From an uncultured Winogradskyella sp. (GTDB lineage Bacteria > Bacteroidota > Bacteroidia > Flavobacteriales > Flavobacteriaceae), in the NCBI RefSeq assembly GCF_947498345.1, contig NZ_CANMJY010000011.1, positions 1 through 64,000 of the forward strand: a stretch of 64,000 bases of DNA. The letters are read 5' to 3'. Positions 1-7,718 of this stretch are shown here, piece by piece (position 1 is the first letter of the stretch; each line of letters starts with the position of its first letter). The notes beneath the pieces were generated by a model. The model was not told the DNA's origin, searched no databases, and saw only the letters and a program-made list of their open reading frames with translations. The translations under genes were made by a program, and so were the position numbers.

Positions 1-485
<485 letters not shown>

Positions 486-515
486 AAAAAAACGGTTTAG
501 AGTGAACTAAACCGT
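486..515 (-). terminator. Intrinsic terminator of the tRNA-Met gene
   Basis: A 9-bp perfect stem (ACGGTTTAG 492-500 with CTAAACCGT 507-515) has a 6-base loop and is followed on the minus strand by seven U (486-492). It lies directly downstream of tRNA-Met. The U-tract ends at the base before the integrase ATG. Confidence 0.85.
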
Positions 516-540
516 CTGTTTTGGCGTGATTTACACTTTG

Positions 541-614
541 TAGCGAGATCGAGATTTGAACTCGAGACCTCCGGGTTATGAATCCGACGCTCTAACCAAC
601 TGAGCTACCTCGCC
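541..614 (-). tRNA. tRNA-Met (anticodon CAU)
   Basis: On the minus strand the gene begins GGCGAGGTAGCTCAGTTGG and has the anticodon loop TTCATAA, a T-arm with GTTCAAATC, and a 3' acceptor strand TCTCGCT plus discriminator A. The acceptor stem pairs throughout, with G-U at 1-72 and 7-66. CCA is not encoded. The CAU anticodon could also mark an Ile2 (lysidine) tRNA; the body was not compared with reference sets. Its 3' end faces the integrase gene and is the likely integration target. Confidence 0.92.
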
Positions 615-627
615 ATTATTGCGGCTG

Positions 628-658
628 CAAATATAAAAACAAATTCTACGACAACAAA
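628..658 (-). promoter_or_regulatory. Bacteroidota promoter of tRNA-Met
   Basis: Read on the minus strand: TTTG (658-655), 19-base spacer (654-636), TATATTTG (635-628). This is an exact match to the Bacteroidota -33/-7 consensus TTTG-N19-TAnnTTTG, ending 13 bases before the tRNA 5' end. Confidence 0.85.
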
Positions 659-744
659 CATAACAATCCAAAAAAAATAATTTTAGTTTAAAGTTTTGAA
701 TTGTACCATAATTGTATATATTGAGCACATAATACTATGCTTAT

Positions 745-1137
745 ATGGACGATAAAGAAAAATATGAAATGGAGTTTGTCATTCAGGCGTCTCCTTCACT
801 TATATATCAGTATATATCTACACCTTCTGGTTTATCGGAGTGGTTTGCTGATAACGTCAATTCTCGAGGAGAATTGTTTACTTTTATTTGGGACGGCTCA
901 GAAGAGCAAGCCAAGTTATTGACTAAGAAAAGTGGTGAACGTGTTAAATTTCGCTGGTTAAGCGATGATGAAGATGGCGCGACTTATTATTTTGAAATTA
1001 GAATTCAAGTCGACGAAATCACTAAAGATGTATCGTTAATGATTACTGATTTTGCTGAAGACGATGAAATAGAAGAAGGAAAAATGCTTTGGGAAAATCA
1101 AATAGGTAGCCTTAAACAAGTTTTAGGCTCAAGGTAA
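745..1137 (+). CDS. START-like domain protein (Bacteroidota START_2 type)
   Basis: A 130-residue soluble protein without signal peptide. The pattern at the N-terminus (MEFVIQASPSLIYQYISTP, then LSEWFADNV) and the acidic C-terminus ending in a helix (WENQIGSLKQVLGSR) fit the Bacteroidota START-like family, a helix-grip fold expected to bind a hydrophobic ligand; no ligand is known to me. The start is the ATG at 745; an overlapping ATG at 737 opens a different frame. A near-consensus promoter (TTTG 695-698, about 18 bases, TATATTGA) lies upstream. An intrinsic terminator follows at 1167-1204, so it is probably monocistronic. Confidence 0.8.
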   Translation: MDDKEKYEMEFVIQASPSLIYQYISTPSGLSEWFADNVNSRGELFTFIWDGSEEQAKLLTKKSGERVKFRWLSDDEDGATYYFEIRIQVDEITKDVSLMITDFAEDDEIEEGKMLWENQIGSLKQVLGSR

Positions 1138-1159
1138 CTCGTAACTAACTCAACTATTA

Positions 1160-1167
1160 TATCTTTG
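1160..1167 (+). promoter_or_regulatory. -7 box TATCTTTG before the class IV aminotransferase
   Basis: TATCTTTG at 1160-1167 matches the -7 element TAnnTTTG exactly, but no TTG is found 19 bases upstream. It would start transcription inside the left arm of the hairpin at 1167-1196. Weak on its own. Confidence 0.35.
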
Positions 1168-1204
1168 TCTCGATTTAATTAAACCTAAATCGGGACATTT
1201 TTTT
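1167..1204 (+). terminator. Intrinsic terminator abutting a start codon
   Basis: An 11-bp stem (1167-1177 with 1186-1196, one G-U pair) has an 8-base loop and is followed by seven T (1198-1204). It terminates the START-like gene. The T-tract ends directly before the ATG at 1205, so the next gene has no room for a normal ribosome-binding site between them. Confidence 0.8.
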
Positions 1205-2059
1205 ATGATAAATTTTAATGGCAACTTAATCAATAACACAGACTCTAAGCTAACCTCAGAAAATAGAGGCTACAAGTATGGTGATGCACTTTTTGAAACC
1301 TTAAAAGTAGTTAATGGTAAAATCTTTTTTTGGGAAGATCATTACTTTAGACTTATGGCATCCATGCGTATTTTACGTATGGATATTCCTATGAATTTTA
1401 CTATGGAATATCTAGAATCTGAAATTCTAAAAACGGTTGAAGCTAATAATTTAATTACCAGTTCTGCCCGAGTAAGATTGAATATCGATAGAGGGGAAGG
1501 TGGTAAGTATTTACCAGCTAAAGAAGCAGTTGTTAATTTTAATATTATAGCAGAACCTCACAACAATCCATTTTATACTATTGCTACTGATGCAGCATAT
1601 ACCGTAGATTTATATAAAGACTATTTTATGGCACCAGGCTTGCTTTCTGGATTAAAATCTAATAACAAAGCAATACAGGTTATTGGTAGTATTTATGCTA
1701 AAGAAAATGATTTTGATAACTGTTTGATTCTTAATACCAATAAAAATGTTATTGAAGCTTTAAACGGAAATTTATTTTTGGTGAAAGGTGATAAGATTAA
1801 AACACCACCATTAGAGGATGGTTGCCTAAAAGGTGTAATGCGAAAACAGGTTCTGGAAATTTTATCTAAAGACGTAAACCTATTTGTGGAAGAAGCATCA
1901 ATTAGTCCGTTTGAGCTTCAAAAAGCAGATGAGTTGTTTATTACTAATGTGATTAAAGGTATAGTGCCAATTACTCAGTATCGTAAAAAATCTTATGGAA
2001 GTGACTTTGCCCAAAAGGTGATTACTAAGATAAATGCAAAGTTGAGGTTAAGCTCTTAA
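1205..2059 (+). CDS. Class IV PLP aminotransferase (BCAT / aminodeoxychorismate lyase-like)
   Basis: 284 residues, the usual length of the class IV fold. The N-terminus has the family signature RGYKYGDALFETLKV (21-35) and an active-site Arg context (FRL, MRILRM). The PLP lysine is K151 in SGLKSNNK, followed by NVIEALNGN (E184) and the TPPLEDGCLKG segment (200-210). Family members are branched-chain aminotransferases, D-amino-acid aminotransferases and PabC lyases; this short Bacteroidota type is often left as 'class IV aminotransferase' and the substrate cannot be told from sequence alone. No folate or branched-chain genes are adjacent. Its stop overlaps the stop of the convergent yqgE gene by 4 bases. 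Confidence 0.85.
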   Translation: MINFNGNLINNTDSKLTSENRGYKYGDALFETLKVVNGKIFFWEDHYFRLMASMRILRMDIPMNFTMEYLESEILKTVEANNLITSSARVRLNIDRGEGGKYLPAKEAVVNFNIIAEPHNNPFYTIATDAAYTVDLYKDYFMAPGLLSGLKSNNKAIQVIGSIYAKENDFDNCLILNTNKNVIEALNGNLFLVKGDKIKTPPLEDGCLKGVMRKQVLEILSKDVNLFVEEASISPFELQKADELFITNVIKGIVPITQYRKKSYGSDFAQKVITKINAKLRLSS

Positions 2060-2613
2060 TTATAACTGGGATTTTCGGGAGCATTTGACCAGATACTATA
2101 ATCACCACCAAGCTCTAACATTTTTTCCCGCCAAAACGAATTACACGATTTTGCAATAATATCATTATCATAGATATTCTCAGAAACTAGCCATGCATTA
2201 GATTCGAGCTCATCATCTAACTGTTGTTCTGCCCAACCAGAATACCCCAAAAAGAATCGAATGTCATTTTTGGTAATCTTATTTTCATTGATGAGATCTA
2301 ATACAATATTAAAATCTCCTCCCCAAAAAATACCGTTCGATATTTCTACACTATTAGGTATTAACTCGGGTGACTTGTGTATAAAGTAGAGATTATCTTG
2401 TTCTACTGGTCCGCCATTATAAACGGTAAACTCAGATTCAGTGCCATCAATTAAGTCTTTAAGGTTATAATCTAAAGGTTTATTTAGTATAAATCCAACT
2501 GATCCTAAAGCATTGTGATCTGCCAGAAGAATCACTGCACGATTAAATGAGATGTCTCCGATTATGGATGGTTCTGCAATTAGTAAATTGCCTTTTTCGG
2601 GTTTAGTCATCAT
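2056..2613 (-). CDS. YqgE/AlgH family protein (UPF0301)
   Basis: 185 residues. It has the family N-terminus GNLLIAEPSIIGDISFNRAV and the core HNALGSVGFILNKPL, followed by VYNGGPVEQDNLYFIH and a late FLGYSGWAEQQLDDEL motif, all in the expected order. The cellular role is unresolved in the literature I know; the name AlgH comes from alginate regulation in Pseudomonas. Its 3' end overlaps the aminotransferase stop by 4 bases with no terminator between them. Upstream lies the HU gene in the same direction, separated by a strong terminator. Confidence 0.9.
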   Translation of the reverse strand: MMTKPEKGNLLIAEPSIIGDISFNRAVILLADHNALGSVGFILNKPLDYNLKDLIDGTESEFTVYNGGPVEQDNLYFIHKSPELIPNSVEISNGIFWGGDFNIVLDLINENKITKNDIRFFLGYSGWAEQQLDDELESNAWLVSENIYDNDIIAKSCNSFWREKMLELGGDYSIWSNAPENPSYN

Positions 2614-2689
2614 TTGTCGTATACTTTATGATAACTAAAGCTAGACTTTTTTTATTAATTAAGCAACATAAACACCTTAAAATTAAAGC

Positions 2690-2720
2690 AAAAAAAAAAA
2701 GCCTGCTCATTGAGCAGGCT
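2690..2720 (-). terminator. Intrinsic terminator of the HU gene
   Basis: A 9-bp perfect GC-rich stem (AGCCTGCTC 2700-2708, GAGCAGGCT 2712-2720) has a 3-base loop. On the minus strand it is followed by about ten U (A run 2690-2700). It lies 24 bases past the HU stop. Confidence 0.92.
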
Positions 2721-2743
2721 CTGTATTTTTAAGAAAAAATGTC

Positions 2744-3016
2744 TTAGTTTACAGCGCTACTTAAGTCAGAACCTGCCTTAAATTTCACTACATTTTTAGC
2801 TTTAATCTTGATAGTCTTACCAGTTTGTGGGTTTCTTCCGTCTCTTGCAGCTCTTCTAGAAACTGACCAAGAACCAAAACCTACTAAAGAAACTCTGTTT
2901 CCTTTTTGTAAAGCTCCCTCGATGTCAATTAACATAGAATCTAATGCTTTTTTTGCAGCTGCTTTTGTAATTCCAGCATTCTCTGCCATACCATTGATTA
3001 AATCTGTTTTGTTCAT
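2744..3016 (-). CDS. HU family DNA-binding protein
   Basis: 90 residues, the standard HU length: MNKTDLINGMAENAGITKA, then GFGSWSVSRRAARDGRNPQT (the beta-arm with RNPQTG) and a C-terminal KFKAGSDLSSAV. It is a dimeric nucleoid protein that bends DNA. The frame is open further to a GTG at 3079, but that GTG lies in the promoter -7 box, so the start is ATG 3016. The gene is monocistronic, with a promoter at 3079-3108 and a terminator at 2690-2720. Confidence 0.96.
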   Translation of the reverse strand: MNKTDLINGMAENAGITKAAAKKALDSMLIDIEGALQKGNRVSLVGFGSWSVSRRAARDGRNPQTGKTIKIKAKNVVKFKAGSDLSSAVN

Positions 3017-3078
3017 AAATTTTAAATTTAAATTGTTAAAAATTCGGTTTTTAATAATGAATGTTAAAAATCCGTACA

Positions 3079-3108
3079 CAAATTTATTAGTAATATTAAG
3101 CTACGCAA
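3079..3108 (-). promoter_or_regulatory. Promoter of the HU gene
   Basis: Read on the minus strand: TTG (3108-3106), 19-base spacer, TAAATTTG (3086-3079). This has the same spacing as the tRNA promoters in this window. It predicts a leader of about 55 bases before the HU ATG and excludes the longer N-terminus. Confidence 0.7.
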
Positions 3109-3211
3109 GTAATAGCAAGGGAAATAAGCGATTTTGTTAATAAGTCATGGCATTTGTTAATAAAGGAATGCATTTTGTCGGATTTTTTACGATGCCAATG
3201 GTAATAAGGCT

Positions 3212-4171
3212 TTACAGAAGTTTTGCGGATTTAGAAAATTCAAAACCATTCAATAGTGATTTTACATCCATTTTTCGCTTTCCTGGCAACTGTATTTCTT
3301 TTACTTTTATATAACCTCCTAAGCAAGAAACTTTTAATTCTTCTTTGGTTGAAAAAATCAATCCTGATTTATGTTTATGTTTGGTAACCTCTTTTTCTAT
3401 ACCATAAAGTTTAATAGCGAGTTGTTGGTCTTCATTATTATCTAAATAGCACCAAGCAACAGGAAAAGGATTTAATCCGCGTATCTTATTATATATGGTG
3501 TCTATATTTTGCGTCCAATCTATTTTGCAATTGTCGCGATTGAGTTTGTAAGCTGTTTTTAAATTTTTAGATTTTGGTTGAATAGTTGTAGACACTTCGT
3601 CCTTTTCAATTAACTGAACCGTTTTAATTACCAGATTGCTTCCAGTGGTCATTAATTTATCATGTAGTTCGCCTACAGTCATATCATTGCTAATTTTGGT
3701 CTCCTCCTTAATAATAATAGCTCCAGTGTCAATTTTTTCATCAATAAAGAAGGTGGTCACACCAGTTTTAGTTTCGCCATTAATGATAGCCCAATGTATT
3801 GGTGCTGCTCCTCTGTATTGTGGTAATAATGATGCATGAAGATTAAATGTGCCATATTCTGGCATTTGCCAAACCACTTTTGGTAACATTCTAAAGGCTA
3901 CAATAATTTGCAAATTTGCATTAAGTGTTTTTAGTTTTTCAATAAAGGATTCAGCTTTTAAATTTTTGGGTTGCATAACGTGTAAGTTATGCTCTAAGGC
4001 AAATTCTTTAACAGCAGATGCTCTTAGTTTTTGTCCACGACCTGCTTTGCGATCTGGTGCTGTAATGACTCCAACTACATTATAACCATTTTCTATAAGT
4101 GCTTTTAAAGTCGCTACAGCAAAATCTGGTGTGCCCATAAAAACAATCCGTAAATCGCGTTTTTTTGTCAT
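3212..4171 (-). CDS. fmt: Methionyl-tRNA formyltransferase
   Basis: 319 residues, typical for Fmt, which formylates Met on the initiator tRNA using 10-formyl-tetrahydrofolate. The N-terminus IVFMGTPDFAVATLKAL is the family start. The catalytic segment FNLHASLLPQYRGAAPIHWA carries the conserved Asn and His and SLLP loop, followed by TGVTTFFIDEKIDTG with the catalytic Asp. The C-terminal OB-like tRNA-binding domain covers about residues 205-315. The ATG overlaps the stop of recQ by 4 bases (ATGA), so the two are translationally coupled. Confidence 0.96.
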   Translation of the reverse strand: MTKKRDLRIVFMGTPDFAVATLKALIENGYNVVGVITAPDRKAGRGQKLRASAVKEFALEHNLHVMQPKNLKAESFIEKLKTLNANLQIIVAFRMLPKVVWQMPEYGTFNLHASLLPQYRGAAPIHWAIINGETKTGVTTFFIDEKIDTGAIIIKEETKISNDMTVGELHDKLMTTGSNLVIKTVQLIEKDEVSTTIQPKSKNLKTAYKLNRDNCKIDWTQNIDTIYNKIRGLNPFPVAWCYLDNNEDQQLAIKLYGIEKEVTKHKHKSGLIFSTKEELKVSCLGGYIKVKEIQLPGKRKMDVKSLLNGFEFSKSAKLL

Positions 4172-6063
4172 ATAAGTGTGTAGGTATTAGCCTGGGTTAT
4201 TTTTATCTTATTAATTTCAATCAGTTCAGAAAGGTTTTGTAAAAGCACCTTTTCACTGCAATGAAGCATATTTAATAATTGGCGCGAAGATAAATCTTCT
4301 GTGCTTAAAGCTTTTAATATATTATTGGAAATATCATTTTCAAAAGCGCTATTTGCCTTTGGATTTTTCTCTACACACACTGTGCACTGTCCGCAAACTT
4401 GCTTTATTTTTTCGCCAAAATAAGCGAGAAGTTGTTGGTTTTTACAAACGAAATCGTTGTTGATGTAACTGAGGACAGCTTCAATCTGTCGATGTTTTAA
4501 CTTGTGCTGCTGTTCAATAATTTTTGCAATAGGGTTTATAGTAATATCATCTTCTCGAGGTTTTAAAAATGTAATTTCAGAATCTGTATTGGCTATATTA
4601 AGGCTGATCACTTTATCACTTTCTAATTTTTGTAACTGCGCAATCACTTGCTTTTCTGAAAGATTTGCTTTCTGAATCACTAAGTTTAGATTCACCTTAG
4701 TGTCATAATCAAAAATGCCTCCATAAGTTCTTAATAACACCTTTACCACAGTATTTAATTCTAAATGATTTTCCAGATATTCAAATAGTACAGTATTAGA
4801 AGTTAAAAACTGAATCTTTGTTCTAAAATTGAAATGCTGGGTTAAGGAGATGATTGCGTTTCTATCTAACAACAATAATGCATTATATGTAATACCTGGA
4901 TTCAATTTGTATGCAGTACAGAAGGATTTAAAATCAAACTGATATGTGGTGTTTTCACCTTCACCATATGCAACTTGAAAATAGTTACAAAGTTTTATGT
5001 AAACTCTCTTTATAAAATCAATTGATGGAAGTGTACTTAAAAACTGACTGCGTAAATGCTCTTCATCAATATGTTGTTTTAATACAATAGCATGTGCTAA
5101 TGTCCCATCTCGACCAGCACGACCAGCTTCTTGATAATAACTTTCCAGACTTTCAGGTAAATTAAAATGAATTACGGTTTTTACATTAGCCTTATCAATT
5201 CCCATTCCAAAAGCGGTAGTTGCCACCATAATTTCTGTTTGCCCATTTAGCCATTGCTGTAAGCGTTCCTGTTTTTCTTTATTAGTAATACCTCCATGGT
5301 AATATGTTGAAGAAAATCCTTTGGCTTGTAAATAATTATTTATGTCTGTTGTAGCTCTTCGGTTTCTTACATAAATAATGGATGCACCTTTATATGTTTT
5401 TAATACATGCTCAAGTTGAAATAATTTATCGTCCGTATGTATTACATGATAAGCAATATTAGATCTGGAAAAAGAGGCTTTATAAATCTTTGGATTAACA
5501 AAATCAAGGTTTTTTATAATGTCATTAACTACATTATGTTTTGCAGTTGCGGTTAGTGCTATACAATTTGTATGTGGGTGAATTTGCCTTAAAATAGAAA
5601 TGTTTTTATATGCAGGCCTAAAATCATTTCCCCATTGACTAATACAATGTGCCTCATCAACAGCTATAAGATTCACTTTCATTTTTTGAATGCGCTCTTG
5701 CACAAGAGGTTGTTGTAAGCGTTCAGGAGATAGATATAAAAACTTGTAACCACCATAAATGCAATTGTCTAATTGGGTGTCTAAATCGTTATAAGACATT
5801 CCAGAGGTTAGAGCTATAGCTTTAATACCTTTTTGCTTTAAGGTATTTACCTGATCTTTCATTAAGGCAATTAAGGGCGAAACCACAATACAAATTCCAT
5901 CCTTGATTAATGCAGGAATTTGAAAGCATATCGATTTACCACCTCCAGTAGGTAACAAAGCAAATGTATCTTCATTGTCTAAAGCCGAAGTAATGATGGC
6001 TTCTTGTAAAGGTCTAAAGTTGGTATAGCTCCAGTAACGCTCTAAGACTTCTATTGGATGCAT
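4168..6063 (-). CDS. recQ: RecQ family ATP-dependent DNA helicase
   Basis: 631 residues. The order is RecQ motif 0 (FRPLQEAII, about 16-24), Walker A TGGGKS (39-44), DEAH box with the RecQ extension VDEAHCISQWGNDFRPAY (135-152), motifs IV-VI including TTAFGMGIDKANVKTVIH and QEAGRAGRDG, then a zinc subdomain with C-(about 20)-CGQCTVC. A winged-helix-like C-terminus follows; no clear HRDC domain is seen. It is a 3'-5' helicase in recombination and fork repair. Start ATG 6063 overlaps the last base of the upstream ATPase gene, and the stop overlaps fmt. Confidence 0.94.
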   Translation of the reverse strand: MHPIEVLERYWSYTNFRPLQEAIITSALDNEDTFALLPTGGGKSICFQIPALIKDGICIVVSPLIALMKDQVNTLKQKGIKAIALTSGMSYNDLDTQLDNCIYGGYKFLYLSPERLQQPLVQERIQKMKVNLIAVDEAHCISQWGNDFRPAYKNISILRQIHPHTNCIALTATAKHNVVNDIIKNLDFVNPKIYKASFSRSNIAYHVIHTDDKLFQLEHVLKTYKGASIIYVRNRRATTDINNYLQAKGFSSTYYHGGITNKEKQERLQQWLNGQTEIMVATTAFGMGIDKANVKTVIHFNLPESLESYYQEAGRAGRDGTLAHAIVLKQHIDEEHLRSQFLSTLPSIDFIKRVYIKLCNYFQVAYGEGENTTYQFDFKSFCTAYKLNPGITYNALLLLDRNAIISLTQHFNFRTKIQFLTSNTVLFEYLENHLELNTVVKVLLRTYGGIFDYDTKVNLNLVIQKANLSEKQVIAQLQKLESDKVISLNIANTDSEITFLKPREDDITINPIAKIIEQQHKLKHRQIEAVLSYINNDFVCKNQQLLAYFGEKIKQVCGQCTVCVEKNPKANSAFENDISNNILKALSTEDLSSRQLLNMLHCSEKVLLQNLSELIEINKIKITQANTYTLI

Positions 6064-6605
6064 TATCCTAAATTTAAGTAATCTAAAACAAAATCTGCTC
6101 TTGTTTCAACGGTTCCAAACGGTACATCAATGAGTTGATAATCAAAACGCATATAGGTTTTTAAGAGTTGATGATGAATTTCTATGGCTTGTTCAAAGTT
6201 TTCGTAACGTTCACTATCACTAGTGAAAATCTCTTGCCAAGGGGCTAAAACAAAAATAAGGTCATATTGATGATTTTCACAAGCTCTAATAAAATGCTTA
6301 GGATAGTTATCACCAACATAATCCATATAAGCGATAACATCTGGCAAACCTCTGTCTAAAAAGACAACGTTTTCATTTTCTTTTTCGGCATTTAAGAATT
6401 GTTGTGTCCTTCCTTCTAAAAGTTTTTCACTAAATAAAAGTGATTCAGTTAAAAAAAGCTGTTCTATTCCATCCTTTCTGGCTTGGAGTGTTACCTCTCT
6501 CGAAATTTCGTCATAGCATAGAAAACCACACTCTTTTAAGTGATTTATAATCGATGTTTTTCCTGTTCCGGGACCTCCAGCAATGACAACTTTTAATGGA
6601 TTCAA
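6063..6605 (-). CDS. AAA family ATPase (NadR/AAA_28-like P-loop protein)
   Basis: 180 residues beginning directly with a P-loop, VVIAGGPGTGKTSIINHL (6-23; Walker A GGPGTGKT), then CYDEISREVT and VVFLDRGLPDVIAYM (Walker B-like Asp and a DRG motif). This is the small AAA_28 fold related to NadR nucleoside kinases; the substrate is unknown. The start is TTG at 6605, with no ATG before the P-loop. It is the first gene of an ATPase-recQ-fmt run joined by overlaps. Confidence 0.82.
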   Translation of the reverse strand: MNPLKVVIAGGPGTGKTSIINHLKECGFLCYDEISREVTLQARKDGIEQLFLTESLLFSEKLLEGRTQQFLNAEKENENVVFLDRGLPDVIAYMDYVGDNYPKHFIRACENHQYDLIFVLAPWQEIFTSDSERYENFEQAIEIHHQLLKTYMRFDYQLIDVPFGTVETRADFVLDYLNLG

Positions 6606-6657
6606 ATTGGCAATATTTTTGCAGTAAAATTAAATATAAAAAATGTAAAGTTAAATG

Positions 6658-6665
6658 TATCTTTG
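6658..6665 (+). promoter_or_regulatory. -7 box TATCTTTG of the DUF493-DUF4290-murA unit
   Basis: TATCTTTG matches the Bacteroidota -7 element exactly, 19 bases before the ATG at 6684. A TTG codon inside this box (6663) would otherwise extend the frame by seven residues, so the box helps decide the start. No clear -33 element is seen. Confidence 0.5.
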
Positions 6666-6683
6666 CATCTGAAAAAAATAAGC

Positions 6684-6977
6684 ATGAGTAGTTCTAAGAA
6701 AAACGACGAATTTTACGAGAAATTAAAATCACAATTATATGATACCACACTCTGGCCATCAGAGTACTTGTACAAGTTTATTGTAATTTCTAAAGGTTCG
6801 GGAATTCAGGATATAGAAAATCTTTTTAACGATTTAGGAGCAGTGATTAATACCAATACCTCAAAAAATGGTAAATACACAAGTGTATCTATAAATGTTA
6901 GAATGAAAAACCCTGAAGCTGTGATAGCTAAGTATAAAGAGGTCGCCGAAAATGTAGAAGGAGTAATTTCCTTATAA
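6684..6977 (+). CDS. DUF493 family protein (YbeD-like ACT-type fold)
   Basis: 97 residues with the family pattern LYDTTLWPSEYLYKFIVISK and the closing VNVRMKNPEAVIAKYKEVAE. The family has a small ferredoxin/ACT-like fold, and E. coli YbeD is the structural reference; the function is not established. The start is ATG 6684 (MSSSKKNDEF), chosen because the alternative TTG is within the promoter. It leads a run that ends with murA. Confidence 0.88.
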   Translation: MSSSKKNDEFYEKLKSQLYDTTLWPSEYLYKFIVISKGSGIQDIENLFNDLGAVINTNTSKNGKYTSVSINVRMKNPEAVIAKYKEVAENVEGVISL

Positions 6978-7016
6978 AATTCCTTTTTGACTGCTTAAAT
7001 TTTTGTACTTTGCAAC

Positions 7017-7041
7017 AAAACCTAGAGACTTCGGGTTTTTT
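7017..7041 (+). terminator. Possible weak terminator or attenuator before DUF4290
   Basis: The AAAACC/GGTTTT stem plus a U-G pair (7017-7023 with 7033-7039) has a 9-base loop and ends in six T. It lies between the DUF493 stop and the TTG start of DUF4290. The stem is AU-rich, so it may only attenuate. Confidence 0.4.
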
Positions 7042-7068
7042 ATATTATTTACTACACAAATTTTAATT

Positions 7069-7713
7069 TTGATTGACGATTTAGAATACAACACAGAACG
7101 CGAGCACTTAATTATACCAGAATATGGACGTCATCTACAGAAGATGATTAATTATGCAAAAACACGCGAAACAAAAGAAGAACGTAACAAAGTAGCCAAG
7201 GCTATAATTTCGGTCATGGGAAATCTACAGCCACATTTACGTGATGTGCCAGATTTTCAACACAAATTATGGGACCAGCTTTTTATTATGTCCGACTTTG
7301 AGTTAGATGCAGATTCACCTTTTGAAAAACCTTCAGAAGAAGAATTAAAATCCAGACCAGAACCTTTAAGGTATCCGCAAAACCATCCTAAATACCGTTT
7401 TTATGGTAACAACATTAAAACGATGATTGATGTGGCTGTAAGTTGGGAAGATGGTGAGCTAAAGCAAGCTTTGGTTTATACCATTGCCAACCATATGAAA
7501 AAATGTTTTCTGAACTGGAATAAAGATACCGTTGAAGATGCAGTCATTTTTGATCATCTTTATGAACTGTCTAATGGACAATTAAATCTTAAAGATAGTG
7601 ACGAAGATTTAAGTGATGCATCAAGCTTAATGCGCTCTAAATCTAAGTACAGTAATAAAAGTCATTCTAAAAAGTCTAAAAAGAAATATTCCAATAACAG
7701 AAAACGTTACTAA
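7069..7713 (+). CDS. DUF4290 domain-containing protein
   Basis: 214 residues. It is recognised by DLEYNTEREHLIIPEYG, ERNKVAKAIISVMGNLQPHL and KYRFYGNNIKTMIDVA, a Bacteroidota-only family of unknown function. The C-terminal 40 residues are Lys/Ser-rich and low in complexity. The start is assigned to TTG 7069 (MIDDLEYN), which matches the family N-terminus as I know it; an upstream TTG at 7003 would add a non-conserved leader encoded by the hairpin region. It is five bases before murA, so the two are cotranscribed. Confidence 0.85.
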   Translation: MIDDLEYNTEREHLIIPEYGRHLQKMINYAKTRETKEERNKVAKAIISVMGNLQPHLRDVPDFQHKLWDQLFIMSDFELDADSPFEKPSEEELKSRPEPLRYPQNHPKYRFYGNNIKTMIDVAVSWEDGELKQALVYTIANHMKKCFLNWNKDTVEDAVIFDHLYELSNGQLNLKDSDEDLSDASSLMRSKSKYSNKSHSKKSKKKYSNNRKRY

Positions 7714-7718
7714 AACGT

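Noticed and set aside
737..922. Plus-strand 61-codon frame starting at 737
   Set aside because: It overlaps the START-like gene in another frame, and its product has no recognisable features.
3017..3079. N-terminal extension of HU to GTG 3079
   Set aside because: The GTG lies in the -7 box of the HU promoter, and HU proteins begin at MNKTDLI.
2808..3140. Plus-strand frame opposite the HU gene
   Set aside because: HU is certain on the minus strand with its own promoter and terminator; this frame runs through the promoter.
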